Numbered from the stretch's first letter, positions 25,118-37,465 are shown. The stretch is 64,000 bases of DNA from Antilocapra americana (GCA_007570785.1 ML664157.1:5355424-5419423), one strand, 5' to 3'. Notes: generated by a model from the letters alone, not told the origin. Numbers and translations are program-made.

Positions 25118-25385
25118 GGGGAAGGTAGTGGCACCCCACTCCAGTACTCTGGCCTGGAAAATCCCATGGACGGAGGAGCCTGGTGGGCTGCAGTGCATGG
25201 GTTGCTAGGAGTCAGATACGACTGAGCGACTTTCACTTTTCACTTTCACGCATTGGAGAAGGAAATGGCAACCCACTCCAGCATTCTTGCCTGGAGAATC
25301 CCAGGGACGGCGGAGCCTGGTGGGCTGCCATCTGTGGGGTCGCACAGAGTCGGACATGACTGAAGCGACTTAGCAGCAGCAGCTG
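25118..25385 (+). mobile_element. Bov-A2 dimeric SINE with 12-bp target duplication
   Basis: Two BovA monomers in tandem (about 25120-25245 and 25253-25370) end in an (AGC)n tail. CATGACTTTATT flanks the element at 25106-25117 and 25386-25397. Bov-A2 is confined to pecoran ruminants and supports the taxonomic call. Confidence 0.92.
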
Positions 25386-25589
25386 CATGACTTTATTTCT
25401 GTCAGTAGGTTTTCCATCCACAGTGTCCCTGAGGCTGAGCAAATGCCCCTCCCACAGGCTTTCAAAATACATTTCTCTTAACCTGTGGAGCATTTATAAG
25501 TGAATCAGCAGTGTTTATAGAGCCCTTGTTCTCTGCAAAGATCTATTACCAGAAGAAGGGGAGAAGTTGAAGAAGCAATTCAGGATGGA

Positions 25590-26460
25590 TCGTACTCTTC
25601 ATTATAAAACTAAAGCCATAAAGCTTCTAGAGGAAAGCAGAATATGTTCCCAGTGTTGGATAGGTGAGGATTTCTTAGGGTATAAAAAGCAGCAAACCAT
25701 AAAATAAAAAATAAATGAGACTTTATAAAAATTTAAATCTTTCATTTTTCCTTAGATAGCACTAAGGAAATGAAAGGCAAGCCATAGATTGAGAGGGAAT
25801 ATTCACAATTTATCTCTCTGTTAAAGGACTCACACTACTTAAAGAACTCTTATAACTCTCTAATAAAAAAGACAAAGAAGTGTAAAAAAAAAAATACCCC
25901 AAAAACCTAAAATGAACAAATCAGAAGGATATTCAACCCAGGAACACATAAAAAGATGCTCAGCATCATTGGTCAACAGGGAAATTCAAGTTAAAATGAT
26001 GAGATCCTACTTTATCCTTATTAGAATGGCAGAAAAATAAAACAAGTACAGAAAAGCTGAGAACACTACCTATTGACAAGAAAATGGAACAATAAATAGT
26101 TCATACATTTTTGGAGTGTAAACAAGAAAATCTACTTGGGAAAACAGTTTGGTAACTTCTTATCAAGTTAAACATATAACTACTTATGAGCTAGTAATTT
26201 AACTCCTAGGTGTTCACCTAAGAGAAATGAAAGCATATATCCACAAAAAAGACTTACTGGAATGTGCATAGGAGCTTTATTCATAGTAATAAAAAACTGA
26301 GACTGACCCAAATGTTCATCAGATTAAAATGAGTAAATAAGTCATGATATACTTAGGGACTATCACTTAGTTATCAAAAGAAATGATATGTGTCATCAAT
26401 ATGAATATATCTCAAAACAACATGTTGAGCCAAAGAAGACAGAAAGGAGTATGAACTACA
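25590..26460 (+). mobile_element. Ancient L1M ORF2 3' part, left piece
   Basis: 'taaagccataaagcttctagaggaaa', 'aagatgctcagcatcattggtcaacagggaaattcaagttaaaatgatgagatcctac' and 'gtgcataggagctttattcatagtaat' are mammalian L1 ORF2 C-terminal sequence, heavily decayed. Confidence 0.8.
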
Positions 26461-26756
26461 TTCAATTCAGTCGCTCAGTCGTGTGTGACTCTTTACGACC
26501 CCATGAACCGCTGCACACCAGGCCTCCCTGTCCATTACCAACTCCTGGAGTCCACTCAAACCCATGGCCATCGAGTCGATGATACCATCCAACCATCTCA
26601 TCCTCTGTCGTCTCCTTCTCCTCCTGCCCCCAATCCTTCCCAGCATCAGGGTCTTTTCCAGTGAGTCAGCTCTTCTCATGAGGTGGCCAAAGTATTGGAA
26701 TTTCAGCTTCAACATCAGTCCTTCCAGTGAATGCCCAGGACTGATCTCTCCTAGGA
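26461..26756 (-). mobile_element. BovB 3' end, antisense, inside L1M
   Basis: 'cagtcgctcagtcgtgtgtgactctttacgacccc', 'ctcatcctctgtcgtctccttctcctcctgcccccaatcc' and 'tggccaaagtattggaatttcagc' are antisense BovB. A minus frame of 82 codons (26467-26715) is a remnant of the BovB C-terminus. Confidence 0.92.
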
Positions 26757-26975
26757 TGAACTATGTGGCTCTATTTAAATGCAGTTCTACTGTGATAGAA
26801 TTAAGTTCTAGGGACAGAAATCAGGAACGTGGACCCCTGTGACTGGAAAGGAGCACAGGGAGCTTTGGTGTGGAAAATACTGTATTGTGGTAATTGGGGT
26901 GGTGTTTACCAGGTGTCAAACTCACTGAATTTACATTTAAAATGTTTCCCATTTTATTGTAGGTAGTTTATACCT
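26757..26975 (+). mobile_element. L1M 3' UTR, right piece
   Basis: 'gaattaagttctagggacagaaatcag', 'tgtttaccaggtgtcaaactcactgaatttacatttaaaatg' and 'gtagtttatacctgagcc' complete the L1M interrupted at 26461. Confidence 0.75.
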
Positions 26976-27392
26976 GAGCCTAAATTCAGTGGGGAAGAAA
27001 TCCAAGCTGTAAAACTTGCCCCTGGAACAGTAAGGATATGAGCAGATAGGATGCAGTTGTAAACTACATGTAAATGACACAGAATGTTAGAGGAGGATAG
27101 CAGAGATACACAAAGTATGCATCGTGTGAAAAGGGAAAAGCAGATTAGATGGGAAAGGTTCTCTGGGCCATAGGTGGTTTGTGTTGTCTTTGAAGACAGG
27201 AATTAATATATGTTAGAGATTAGGATTGATGGGAAAATATTCCAAACAAGGTTAGGGTCTCAGGACAAAGGGTCAAGGTAAGAATGAAAAAAGACGTGTT
27301 TGGAGGTCAATCAGCATATTAATTGAAGCTCTTCACCTACTCAGTTTTTCATATCCCAGCCCTCTATTGGTGTATCACTTTCCTCTTTCAAG

Positions 27393-27549
27393 AAAGTGCA
27401 AGTCGCTTCAGTCATGTCCAACTCTTGGCAACCCCATGGACTGTAGCGAGTAGCCATTCCCTTCTCCAGGGGATCTTCCCAACCCAGAGATCAAACCCAA
27501 GTCTCCCACATTGCAGAGGGATTCTTAACGTCTTAGCCAAGGAAGCCTT
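27393..27549 (-). mobile_element. Bov-tA-type SINE, antisense
   Basis: 'gtcgcttcagtcatgtccaactcttggcaaccccatgg', 'ccttctccaggggatcttcccaa' and a diverged head at 27510-27549 are visible. An internal segment is deleted after 'gactgtagc'. Confidence 0.85.
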
Positions 27550-27939
27550 GTTTCAAGACTTGGCCTAATTGTGTTCCTTCCATCTGTTCATCACTCCAGC
27601 ACACCGTGTTCTTTACTATTTCTGAGCTCCTGTTTTAACTCCACAGCATAGCACTTAACTTTTCACAGGTTATGTTCTACATGCTGAATGTGTATTTTCT
27701 CAGAATGTATTTTCTGGGGGAAGCTGGATTTTCCTTTACTGCCCCAAGTGAAAGGCAGAGTCCACAGTCAACTGTTAGTTATGGGTTTTGAATTCAGGTT
27801 TGTTAGATGTTCAGGAGAGGACATCTATTGGAATGTAGTATAGATTTACTACATTAAGAGTGCCACTAGCACTATATTATATGTAGAGTTATGTGTACAT
27901 ATGCTACATTATAGGTACACGTTTTAAGAGTGTTAATGG

Positions 27940-28085
27940 CTATAATTTTTTGACTGTCAACTATGTACTAGACATGATAACTATTACAGTAGTTTTCCTT
28001 AGGTATTTTTATTCTATTTATACAGAGGAGTAAACTGAGGAGGCGCAGGTTAAGTAACAGCTGGAATTTGAATATATTTGGCTTC
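27940..28085 (-). repeat. MIR-like SINE, antisense
   Basis: 'ttatacagaggagtaaactgaggaggcgcaggttaagtaac' is the antisense MIR core. Confidence 0.6.
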
Positions 28086-28149
28086 CACTGTTCTTATACT
28101 CATCAAACCACTGTATTTGTGTTACTGACAAATAAGTTTATATTAGTGA

Positions 28150-28382
28150 TGGGAGCAGTAAATATCGCTTGTACTCTTATGTCATGCCAGTTACTCTTTG
28201 GGGACTTTATACATATTAATTCATTTGACTTCCATGAGAAGTGAGGGAAATGATTTGTATAGTCATTAAGTAACTCTATCAGGGTCATATCAGAGTAAGC
28301 CGTATGGAGTCAAGATTTGAACTAGTCTGATTGCAGAGTACATGGTCTTTGCTCTTTATTGTTATGCTCTACTGCCTGGCTT
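28150..28382 (-). repeat. MIR SINE, antisense
   Basis: 'ctttatacatattaattcatttgacttccatg', 'cattaagtaactctatcagggtcatatcag' and 'ttatgctctactgcctgg' span most of an antisense MIR. Confidence 0.72.
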
Positions 28383-28921
28383 TGTGAACATAAGGACTGG
28401 CAGTCTCTCTTAGTGAGAGTAAGGCATGCACTTTTCCTTGGGTGGGGTAGGAATAGGAATGGATTTAGATAAAAACTACTGAGTCAGAATGTTGTTTCCA
28501 TGACATATTTAGTTAGTTCCTTAGATTAAGGCTCCCCTTATTGCCATTCATCCATAAAATGTTTGTGGAGAAACTTTACTGTGTCTTTTCCTTATTAGGT
28601 TAAGACAGATTCCATTCTGTTGAGGACTTAAGAGTCTTGGTCTGGGTTTCTTTTCTTTTTTTTATTTTTTTAACTCTTGTGGCTTCTCAAGTATTTAAAA
28701 ATTCTCATACCACTTGAACTAAACTAAGAAACTGGACATGACTGGCACTATGCTACAGTTATTTATGAAGGAAAATTAATTACAAAACTATCATCAACAG
28801 AAGCATATTCAAGAAAAAAATCTTGCCACGACACCAAAAAATAAGGCAATAAAGATATGTATTTTAAGTTTAAAATGATGTATTTAAAGGAAATATTTAT
28901 CCTTTTCTAAAAGGGATTAAG

Positions 28922-29128
28922 AGGCTTCCCAAGTGGCCTAGTGGTAAAGATTACTCCTGCCAAGCAGGAGTCGGAGATTTGATCCCTGGGTTGGGAAGAT
29001 CCCCTGGAGAAGGGAATGGCAACCCACTCCGATATTCTCCATGGGAAATCCTGTGGACAGAGCTTGGGCTACAGTCCACAGGGACACAAAAAGCCGGCAT
29101 GACTTAGCAACTAAACAACAACAACAAA
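28922..29128 (+). mobile_element. Bov-tA SINE, sense
   Basis: It runs from AGGCTTCCCAAGTGGCCTAG to an (AAC)n tail ('aaacaacaacaacaaac'). It is full length, with modest divergence. Confidence 0.9.
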
Positions 29129-29611
29129 CATGATTCCTGCCTAGTCTAATTTTTTGGTTAACCAGCCACCTGCTTCAGGGACCCTGGCAACAAGGACTAC
29201 TTGTACCAAACTCTTTATAAGACTTGGTGATAACAGAGGCAGCAAATCTTACATTTTAGGTTTTCTTTTCATCTTAGAACATATCCTTTCCCTTCCTTTT
29301 TTCACTTCTATAAAGATTTGCAGAGATATTTATAGTAGGGAAAGAAGCAGTGAGATCCTTTGTGCAGAAACGTAATTGGCAATTTCAGGGGCCAGGAAAG
29401 AGAGAATATGAAACAATACATGGCAGCTTCTAGGATAGTTAAAAATATTGAGTATTGTTCTCAGTATTCCATTTTGTCATAGTGCATGCAGGGCTATCAG
29501 CTCCTACTAGGGTTAGGTGGGGGATGTGAATGAAGTCAGTAAAGACTGATTGCCTTCTGAAGAGGTTAGGGTCCCCTCCAGATCTCTATGAGGAAAATAA
29601 AAATGTAACCT

Positions 29612-29743
29612 GCATGCGTGCTTAGTTAGTTGCTCGGTTGTGTCAGACTCTTTGTCACCCTTTGGTCTGTGGCCTGCCAGGCTCCTCTGTCCATGGCAGT
29701 TTTTCAGGCAAGAATATGAAGGGGATTGCCATTTCCCCTCCAA
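29612..29743 (-). mobile_element. BovA-type SINE, antisense
   Basis: 'tgcatgcgtgcttagttagttgctcggttgtgtcagactctttg' and 'aggctcctctgtccatggcag' are antisense BovA. It stops at the middle of the element. Confidence 0.87.
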
Positions 29744-29849
29744 AATGTAGCTAATAAGTTAAAATATGCCCAAAGATTGTTGTCATACTGAGTAAGTATC
29801 ATTTTCCAGAGGAGAAAGATTGACGTTGAAAGGGTTTGTGTTTGTATGT

Positions 29850-29970
29850 ATTAGAATGTAAGCTCCATGAGGGGAAGGCCTCTCACAAGCACAGTATCTC
29901 TAGTATATAGAATCTTGGCTGCCACATAGTAAGGAATCAGAATTTGTTGAATGAATAAATGACTGAAATA
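29850..29970 (+). repeat. L2 LINE 3' end
   Basis: 'aatgtaagctccatgaggggaaggcc' and 'catagtaaggaatcagaatttgttgaatgaataaatg' form the typical L2 terminus. Confidence 0.7.
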
Positions 29971-31119
29971 GCTCTAGGATGAGAGGAATTTATCCTCTGT
30001 AGCAAGATGGAAATATTCTTTAGATGAAGCTCCCTGGGAGCTCACTTAACAACCTTTGACCTTAGAGCTGGACTAGCTGGGAAGATCCTCCCTTGATAAA
30101 AGAAGGATTAACGCATTTCAGGCTAGCTTGGTGTAAGTCAGTCATGTGATAAAAATACATGTGTAATCCTAGAAGATCGAGAATCAGAGTCTTTTTCCTA
30201 GTGATCACACCAAAGTGTATGATCTCCTATGGGCCAAGTGTGACATGCCAAATAGCTGATCTTCCTGTTTTCCTTTGAGAGTTTAGCTTCCACAGCAGAT
30301 GTTACATAACTGAGTAGAAGCCACTGACTCCTTTCTGACTTTTATCTGAAAGATAAAGGGTCAGGACAGAGTATCCAAAGCCTTTGATGCTTTTAAGAAA
30401 CAGCAGATGGAAGACTTCAGTGAAGAATAAAAAGCCAACAATTTAATTTAGGTTGAATGAAGACGAAGATTTCAAAGGAATGGAAAATGCATAAGATTTA
30501 AAAGCATATGACCAATATTTCACTTTGCCTTTCAAAGAACAGGTGGAATGAGAAGCTCTGTGGTGAACTTGGTTTTTCTGTGAATTAATATTGCCAAGTT
30601 ACTACCACAAAAATAAGACTAGCAGATTCCCTACTAGCTTTTCACTTTTCTCTGCTACTAGTCAGGAAAAGGAAACTCACTATAGAGGAACCAGAAGATT
30701 TAGTAAAAAGGATTTTGAAGACATGGTAAAAGAGACTTGATCCCACATGCTGGGAATTTAAATCCAGATTTTATATAGTTTGTTGGTGGATACTTTTTTG
30801 GTGACCATAGGATACCTCTTCCGAAATAGCTATACTCCCTAGACTTTCATGAAGCATCTTTCAGTGTTGAGGGTGGCTGTTGGTTTAGTACCAGGACATA
30901 GCAGCAGTTATGAAGCTAATTTGAAATCCCTAGTGGTAAACAGAGTCCAGCCAATGAAAACCCTTTATGGCATCCAATCTGAAGTGCAAGGATGACCATA
31001 TAATTTATGGTCCAAACCACGACACTTGTGAGTTAGGAAGGGGACACTATTTACAGTTATGTCAGAAAGTGAAAACTGGGGCTGTCCCCAGACTCAGTGA
31101 CGCTACCCAGTGGAACGAG
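29971..31119. other. Unique intronic-type DNA
   Basis: No gene or classifiable repeat was recognised. Confidence 0.45.
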
Positions 31120-31293
31120 AGATGGAACTTGCAACAAAATCACCTGAAAGGCTATTAAAACACAGATCGCTGGACTCTACTCCCAGAGTTTAGTATTCAG
31201 TAGCTTTGGGATCAAAATTGTGCCTGTCGGACAAGTTCATTGGTGATGGTATTACAGCTCATCTGGGGACTGCAGTTTCAGAACTACTGTTCT
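31120..31293. mobile_element. MER5A-like hAT (Charlie) fossil
   Basis: 'aaaatcacctgaaaggctattaaaacacagatcgctgg', 'cccagagtttagtattcagtag' and the end 'cagtttcagaactactg' follow MER5A, a nonautonomous DNA transposon. Confidence 0.7.
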
Positions 31294-32093
31294 CCTGAGA
31301 CAGGCTTGGCACTCTTGTGCTGATGATGTAATTTTCAGTTGAAAGAAACTCTCCTTAGTGTTAAATCCTTCTCAACTTTCTACATGTAAGGATATCCATG
31401 AAGATGACAGAAAAAAACTTGTGTTGGCTTTGCTTTGACCTGTGTGTCTGTAGACTGGTCTATTCTTGATTTTCCAGAGACAGCTCTCCTGGTACCAACC
31501 CAACTCTCAAAGAAATGTTAAAACCAAATGAAATAAATATCACGTTGGTTTCTTACCATAGGGATTTCAACTTAGGGAAGCCTCAACACATAAATTCATT
31601 CCAGAGACATTTTATAGATTGAACATCCTAATGAGCAACAGTGTTCCTATACTCTTTCCCTTGGCATCTGTAAAAGCAAGAATGGCGCAACAGCAGCTCT
31701 ACTGGAGCCATCCAAGAAATTTGGTCGGGGTTCTTGTTCCTTGTGCACCTGCTCAAAGTGGCACAGTCTGACTCAGAAATACAGCGTGAGCATGAGCCAG
31801 CAGTGTTGACCATCAGTACTCGAAAGTCTTGCTTTTGTCATGTTGGACTAAGTGAACTTCCTAGAATTGCATCATCCAGGACTCCTACCTTACTACAGAA
31901 ACAAAGCTAGCTCTTTGAACATTGGAGAGGGGAAAAAAACCAAACTACCCAGAAACCTTCAGTACTTTTCAATTCAGCAGTTGATTTTCAGAAGCATCTT
32001 AGATCTAATGGGAAATATTTTGACTCTGTTTGCCTCTTCCTTTTTTAATCAAGAATAATGGGAGGATAATATGGTGCTTTTTTGTTTTTTTTA

Positions 32094-32287
32094 GGGCTTC
32101 CCTGATGGCTCAGTTGGTAAAGAATCTGCCTGCAATGCAGGAGACCCCGGTTTGGTTCCTGGGCGGGGAAGATCCACTGGAGAAGGGATAGGCTACCCAC
32201 TCCAATATTCTAGCTGGAGAATTCCATGGACTGTATAGTCCATGGGGTTGCAAAGAGTTGGACATGACTGGGTGACTTTCACTTTGC
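32094..32287 (+). mobile_element. Bov-tA SINE, sense
   Basis: It runs from GGGCTTCCCTGATGGCTCAG to 'gactgggtgactttcacttt', full length. Confidence 0.93.
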
Positions 32288-32401
32288 CTTTTAAGCATTT
32301 ATTCAGCATTTTGCCCTCTCGCTTACTGGCCTGGATTGAATGAGAAACATGTGGATAGGTTTATTAGTAAGGCAGATGTGAATGTGAGAGTCACCGCAGA
32401 T

Positions 32402-32590
32402 CAGTGGTTCTTAAAGTGTGGACCCCAGGTCAGCAGCATTACTGTCACCTGGGACTTTGTTAAGATGCAGGTTCTTAAACCCCACTCCCAACTTACTGAA
32501 GTGGAAACTCTGGGGTGTGGGGTCCCAGAACACTTGTTTCTGCAAGCCCTCCAGGTAATTCTGATGTGTAACAATATTTGACAGGCACTG
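32402..32590. mobile_element. MER5A-like hAT fossil
   Basis: 'cagtggttcttaaagtgtggacc', 'gtcacctgggactttgttaagatgcag' and 'ccctccaggtaattctgatgtg' have the paired-end pattern of MER5A. Confidence 0.7.
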
Positions 32591-32599
32591 TTGTAAGTA

Positions 32600-32717
32600 A
32601 TTTTTTGGAGGGGGTCGCTGTGCTGCATGCTGGAACTTAGTTCCCTGAGTACGGATTGAACCCGTGCCACCTGTAGTGGAAGCTAGGAGTTTTAACCACT
32701 AGACTGCCAGGGAAGTT
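32600..32717 (-). mobile_element. CHR-type SINE head, antisense
   Basis: 'tgctgcatgctggaacttagttccctgagtacggattgaaccc' and 'ttaaccactagactgccagggaag' are antisense CHR head and body, placed at the edge of the MER5A copy. Confidence 0.8.
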
Positions 32718-34235
32718 TCTGTAAATGGTTTTATGTCATATCTATCTATTTTGGTCTACAAAGGTACTGAAATATCTAAATTAGGCTTTCCAATGGCCTG
32801 ATATATAATTACGCACAGTCTGCTTTGATTAAATGTCTTATAAGAACAGTGAAAGCAATGATGATGTTAACCAACATTTTCTGAACACTTTCTTCATCAC
32901 TATGTTGAAGACTTTACAGATAGTATCTGATTTTAATTCTGTGCTAATGCCATCACTGTTGTCCAGATAGGGGAATGAGACTCAGGAGCGTGGTAGACTG
33001 GCCTCTTAGAGGGTGAGTTCTTAGTATTTTGCTGCCTGGTGTACCCTTAGCTGGTTTAATGTTGGTCTCCACTTTGTGTTCACCCCTACCTATCCCCCGT
33101 TCTCCTGATTTTAAGAGACTTTTTCTACTCCTCTCTCCTTTACCCTGTTGTATCCTATTTAAATATGTCAGGGATGATTATAACTTATTCTTTAGAATAA
33201 TTTTTCTCTCCAGTATATGTGTGTAGCATTAGATGGAACATTCTTCTCTCCGGGGACTGGAAATGCCATCCTACAAGTCCTTGACTGAGGATGAACGGGA
33301 CTGGTGACTGGTGGGCAGGGCGGCAGGGCCAGGAGGAGTGTAGCAGTGGGAAGGCTGGGCTGGCTGAAAACCTGTAGGGTCAGGCTCCTGAGTTGAATGG
33401 AATGCAAGTCCCTTCCTTGTGCCCAGGGGCTCAGGCTCACTGTGAGATCAGCTGGGTGATCTTTGTTGGGTGGTTACATCCTGTCTGCCTGCTTCCTCAA
33501 GTGTGAAATGGGCACGTTTTGCATTTCATCAAACAGGAGTTCTTTCCCCATGCTCTGCCCACTTTCCCTTCCTGGGTCTTCACGCTCTGAGTATCTTGGT
33601 GACCCCTCATTTCTTCCTTACTCAGCTGTAACAGGCATGAATGTTATAAAATGGCAATGTAGTTTATGTTACCCGTGTGTACATATATGTATACATACAT
33701 ATATGTGTATGTGTGTGTATATGTGTGCATCCTTTTATGTGTATATGTATAGATTTTATTTAAGTATGAAACTTGCTTCTGTTTACATATCATAAAATGT
33801 TATTTTGATATTTTAGAGTAATCCATTGTTTTCTTTATTTCTAACTTTCCTAGATTTTTCTTGTGCCAAAGCTGTTTTCAAGTCTATTATTTTAAGAAGA
33901 TGAATGTACAAGCTATATATATATATATATATATTTTTTTTTTTTTTCTTTTTGATTTCTGTTTTACCAGTGTGATCTTTGGCTCATTTTTCTCTTGTTT
34001 GAAAAAAAGAACATTTCTGGCATGAGATTGGTTGACTCTGCTGACAATGTGGATGTGTAATAATTCCCCTGTGTGTAATTTAAATTTATAATGTTTAAGG
34101 TTTTTAAAAATAATTTAGCTGGTTAGTCCTAGACCATTGTAAGTAACAGCTGAACTTAAAGTTTTGCTGTGCATAGGCTAGATGTTTATAATTTGCTTTA
34201 AAGGTAAATAAATACCTTACTAGGTATTAATAGGG
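32718..34235. other. Intronic-type DNA with simple repeats
   Basis: An antisense MIR-like piece lies at about 32865-33005. An imperfect TATG/GTATAC run is at 33676-33747 and a (TA)n followed by poly(T) at 33914-33948. A 110-codon frame at 33463-33795 reads through the TATG repeat and is not credible as a gene. Confidence 0.5.
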
Positions 34236-35000
34236 TCAGTCAGTCAGTTCAGTTCAGTTGCTCAGTCATGTCTGATTCTTTGCAACCCCATGAACTGCAG
34301 CATGCCAGGCCTCCCTGTCCATCACCAACTCCCAGAGTCCACTCAAACCCATGTCCATTGAGTCAGTGATGCCATCCAGCCACCTCATCCTTTGTCCCCT
34401 TCTCCTCCTGCCCCCAATCCTTCCCAGCATCAGGGTCTTTTCCAATGAGTCAACTCTTCGCATGAGGTAGCCCAAGTATTGGAGTTTCAGCTTCAACATC
34501 AGTCCTTCCAATGAACACCTAGGACTCATGTCTTTTAGGATGGACTTGTTGGATCTCCTTGCAGTCCAAGGGACTCTCATGAGTCTTCTCCAACATCATA
34601 GTTCAAAAGCATCGATTCTTCGGCGCTCAGCCTTTTTCACTGTCCAACTCTCACATCCATACATGACTACTGGAAAAACCATAGCCTTGACTAGACTGAC
34701 TTTTGTTGGCAAAGTAATGTCTCTGCTTTTCAATATGTGATCTAGGTTGGCCATAATTTTCCTTCCAAGGAGTAAGCGTCTTTTGATTTCATGGCTGCAA
34801 TCACCATCTACAGTGATTTTGGAGCCCCCCAAAATAAAGTCTGACAATGTTTCCACTGTTTCCCCATCTATTTCCCATGAAGTGATGGGACCAGATGCCA
34901 TGATCTTAGTTTTCTGAATGTTGAGCCTTAAGCCAACTTTTTCACTCTCCTCTTTAACTTTCATCAAGAAGCTTTTTAGTTCCTCTTCACTTTCTGCCAT
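34236..35000 (-). mobile_element. BovB LINE, antisense, 3' 760 bp with large open RT remnant
   Basis: The minus strand encodes the BovB C-terminal reverse-transcriptase region in two frames. The first is 134 codons (35000-34596: MAESEEELKSFLMKV, later FPVVMYGCESWTVKKAE). A second frame (34580-34266) carries on with [16 protein letters not shown] frameshift near 34590 separates them. Of the BovB copies here this has the longest open frame, so it is probably the youngest. It is 5'-truncated and lacks the endonuclease domain. Confidence 0.95.
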
Positions 35001-36004
35001 AATAGGGTTACTTATCCCAATAACAAAGATAAAAGCTTTTATCTATCTAAATATATGTACAAATAAATACTGACCTATGCATATATGAAATTGTAAGCAA
35101 AAACATATTCACACTGACTTATAAGTATTACTGTCATAATTGAGCTTGTCGTTTTTAGAGGCAATTTGATACACGTCTACAGGCTTTTGAAATGTTTGTC
35201 CTGGGTGAATACCTTTGAAGCATTTTCTCTGATAGCTTCTCATCACAGATGTAATTTGACAGCCGCAATTAGAAATCCTAAATAATCATCAGTGGTAAAA
35301 TTTTCAGATTTGGATCCTCAGACCAGCTTGAGCAAATACGTTACTGTATTAACCAGTTATAGTTCTCAAACCCAAAGTAACTTACTGAGGATGGAGAGAG
35401 TCTATGTTACTCAGCATCATTACTGCCAAGCCCCAAATCTCCTTTTCCATTTTCATGCCCCTTTCACACATGCTGAAGTTATTTCTTGGAAAGGCTGTTT
35501 CCTTACCTGTTTGTAGTTTTTCATCTGTGAGTCAAGCGACAGTCATTTCAGAATGTCTCAGTGGATGCTCCAAGTTGAGACTGTTACACGCAGAGTTCTT
35601 GCTCTTCTTCAGAAACAGATGAAAATCAGGAACTTGATAGAAACCACGAGATAGTAGGTTGACTCTCACTCTGCTGAACTGGTTGGTCAGAATTCACTCA
35701 AGGTTGGGGAATGGAAACAAAGAGGAAGAGAGAGGTGTTTGGATCTCTCTGGTGTTGGGTCAGCCTCCACGTTCATTCCTTTCTTTCAGTGATCCAAAAA
35801 AAGGTGTGCTTTTTTTTTTTTACCCCTTCTTGAAATTTTCTTCAACTTTCTTCCCCCCCCAGCATCGCCACGTCATCTGGCAACTGAATAGCCAGGCAAC
35901 CACCTAAGTGCTTTTTGTTTTTATACTTTGCTATTGCTCTGTCTGCTGCGCCCTCCTAAGAGGAAACTCGTGGAGGAGGAAGAACTTCCCCTCTGCCCTT
36001 CAAG
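35001..36004. other. Unique intronic-type DNA
   Basis: A T-run (35811-35821) and a C-run (35854-35861) are present. No gene was recognised. Confidence 0.45.
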
Positions 36005-36540
36005 GCTCCTCTGGCTGGTCTAAGAATTAAACTGACGTGAGACTGATTAACAGGAGAAAAACAAAGATTTAATAACATGTATATGTGGGAGAGACCAGGA
36101 AAACTGAGTCAACTCACTGAAATGGCAGAAGTCACAACCTCACACATCATCTTCAGCTCAAGACCAAAGATGTTAGGGGTAGTGGTTTGGGAATTCAAGA
36201 GGGAGGAAGGACATTCACAGGAAGATGAAAAAGAGCAAGTGCTTGCTGAGCAAATGTTTGCTCTGCTATACAGAGACAATGGGACACCGAGAGGCATTTT
36301 AACAAACATTGTGCTAGGTCCCTCTGCGTCTGCGCAGCTAGTTCCTATTACACTGCACGTATCTGTAGTGGTAGCTCCCTTCAGGGAAGAGATCCTCTGT
36401 CTAAATTCTTTTAGACAGTTAGGGGAAGGTCAGAGGTTCCTGAGTCTTTGGGGCCTGGCTTGTTGTCAGCTCAAAATAATTGGCAGATGAAAGAGACACA
36501 TTTGGGGATGCAAATTTTGCTCCCCTTTTTGTCAGCGGCA
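36005..36540. repeat. Probable ancient LTR-like repeat, family not assigned
   Basis: 'aggagaaaaacaaagatttaataacatgtatatgtgggagagacc' and 'ggggaaggtcagaggttcctgagtc' look like parts of an old mammalian retroviral LTR, but I cannot name the family. A 137-codon plus-strand frame (36077-36490) lies within it. It has no recognised domain. Confidence 0.35.
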
Positions 36541-37011
36541 GCCACACTGTGTAAATAGCTCTTCCACAGGTGGTTATTGGGGCTCCCTGGAAATGTGAAA
36601 CCAGCATTTGAGTGAAGAAGCCTTTTGGCATCCATGGCCCCGTCTGTTAGATAAGAGATGCTGCTATTGTCAGCTTTTTTTCCACATTAATTTTTCTACT
36701 TTTGAGCATTACTGACAAACAGATCGCAAGTAGGACTTCAGTTATCTCATCATGTGTTAATCTTTTGCTCAATGTGTGATGCTAATATTACTGTTTTGAA
36801 AGCGAGAGGCAGGGCCCTCTTTGTATTTTTGGTTCCTTCCAGGCCTTATGATATCACTTGTAATGTCCCAAGGAGGGCTCCAGTGTCTTTCCCACTGAAA
36901 AACAGTGTGCAGTCAACAGGTGGAAGTACTCAGAATTTGGCTGTAAATCCCACATCAAAGTGTGTGACTCAGAAACAGATAAGAAAGAAACTATGCCCTG
37001 GAAGGCTCTTT

Positions 37012-37165
37012 TTAATTTTTATTTTATGTTGGAGTGTAGTTAATTAAGAATGCTGTGTTAGTTTCAGGTATACAGCAAAGTGATTCAGTTATACCTATAC
37101 ATGTATCTATTCTTTTTCAAATGCTTTTCCAATTTAGGTTATTACAGAATATTTAGCAGATGGAA
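37012..37165 (-). mobile_element. L1 3' end fragment, antisense
   Basis: 'tttattttatgttggagtgtagttaattaag', 'cagcaaagtgattcagttatac' and 'ccaatttaggttattacagaatat' match the antisense 3' region of artiodactyl L1. Confidence 0.75.
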
Positions 37166-37465
37166 GACTGTTTATTAGGCTGCTGCATTGCAGGTGTGTT
37201 CACTCAGGTGCCCAAACTGTGGGCTCCTAGTTTAATGTGTCAAGTTCAATTGGACCTAAAAACATAACAAATGTTTGCAGTTACAGTAGTCAGTAGTACT
37301 TATTGGTATACTTATGATATGCCTCATGCTGTTTTAGATACTTTTTATGTACCTACTGTGTAGTAGGCACTGTTCCACGCCCTGGGGATGACATAGTGAC
37401 TAAACCAGTGACTTCCTCATGAAGTGCGTTTACTTATCTTGAGTCTTATATACAGACTCAGTATT

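Noticed and set aside
33463..33795. 110-codon plus-strand frame
   Set aside because: About half of it is a TATG/GTAT simple repeat translated as Tyr/Met/Cys runs.
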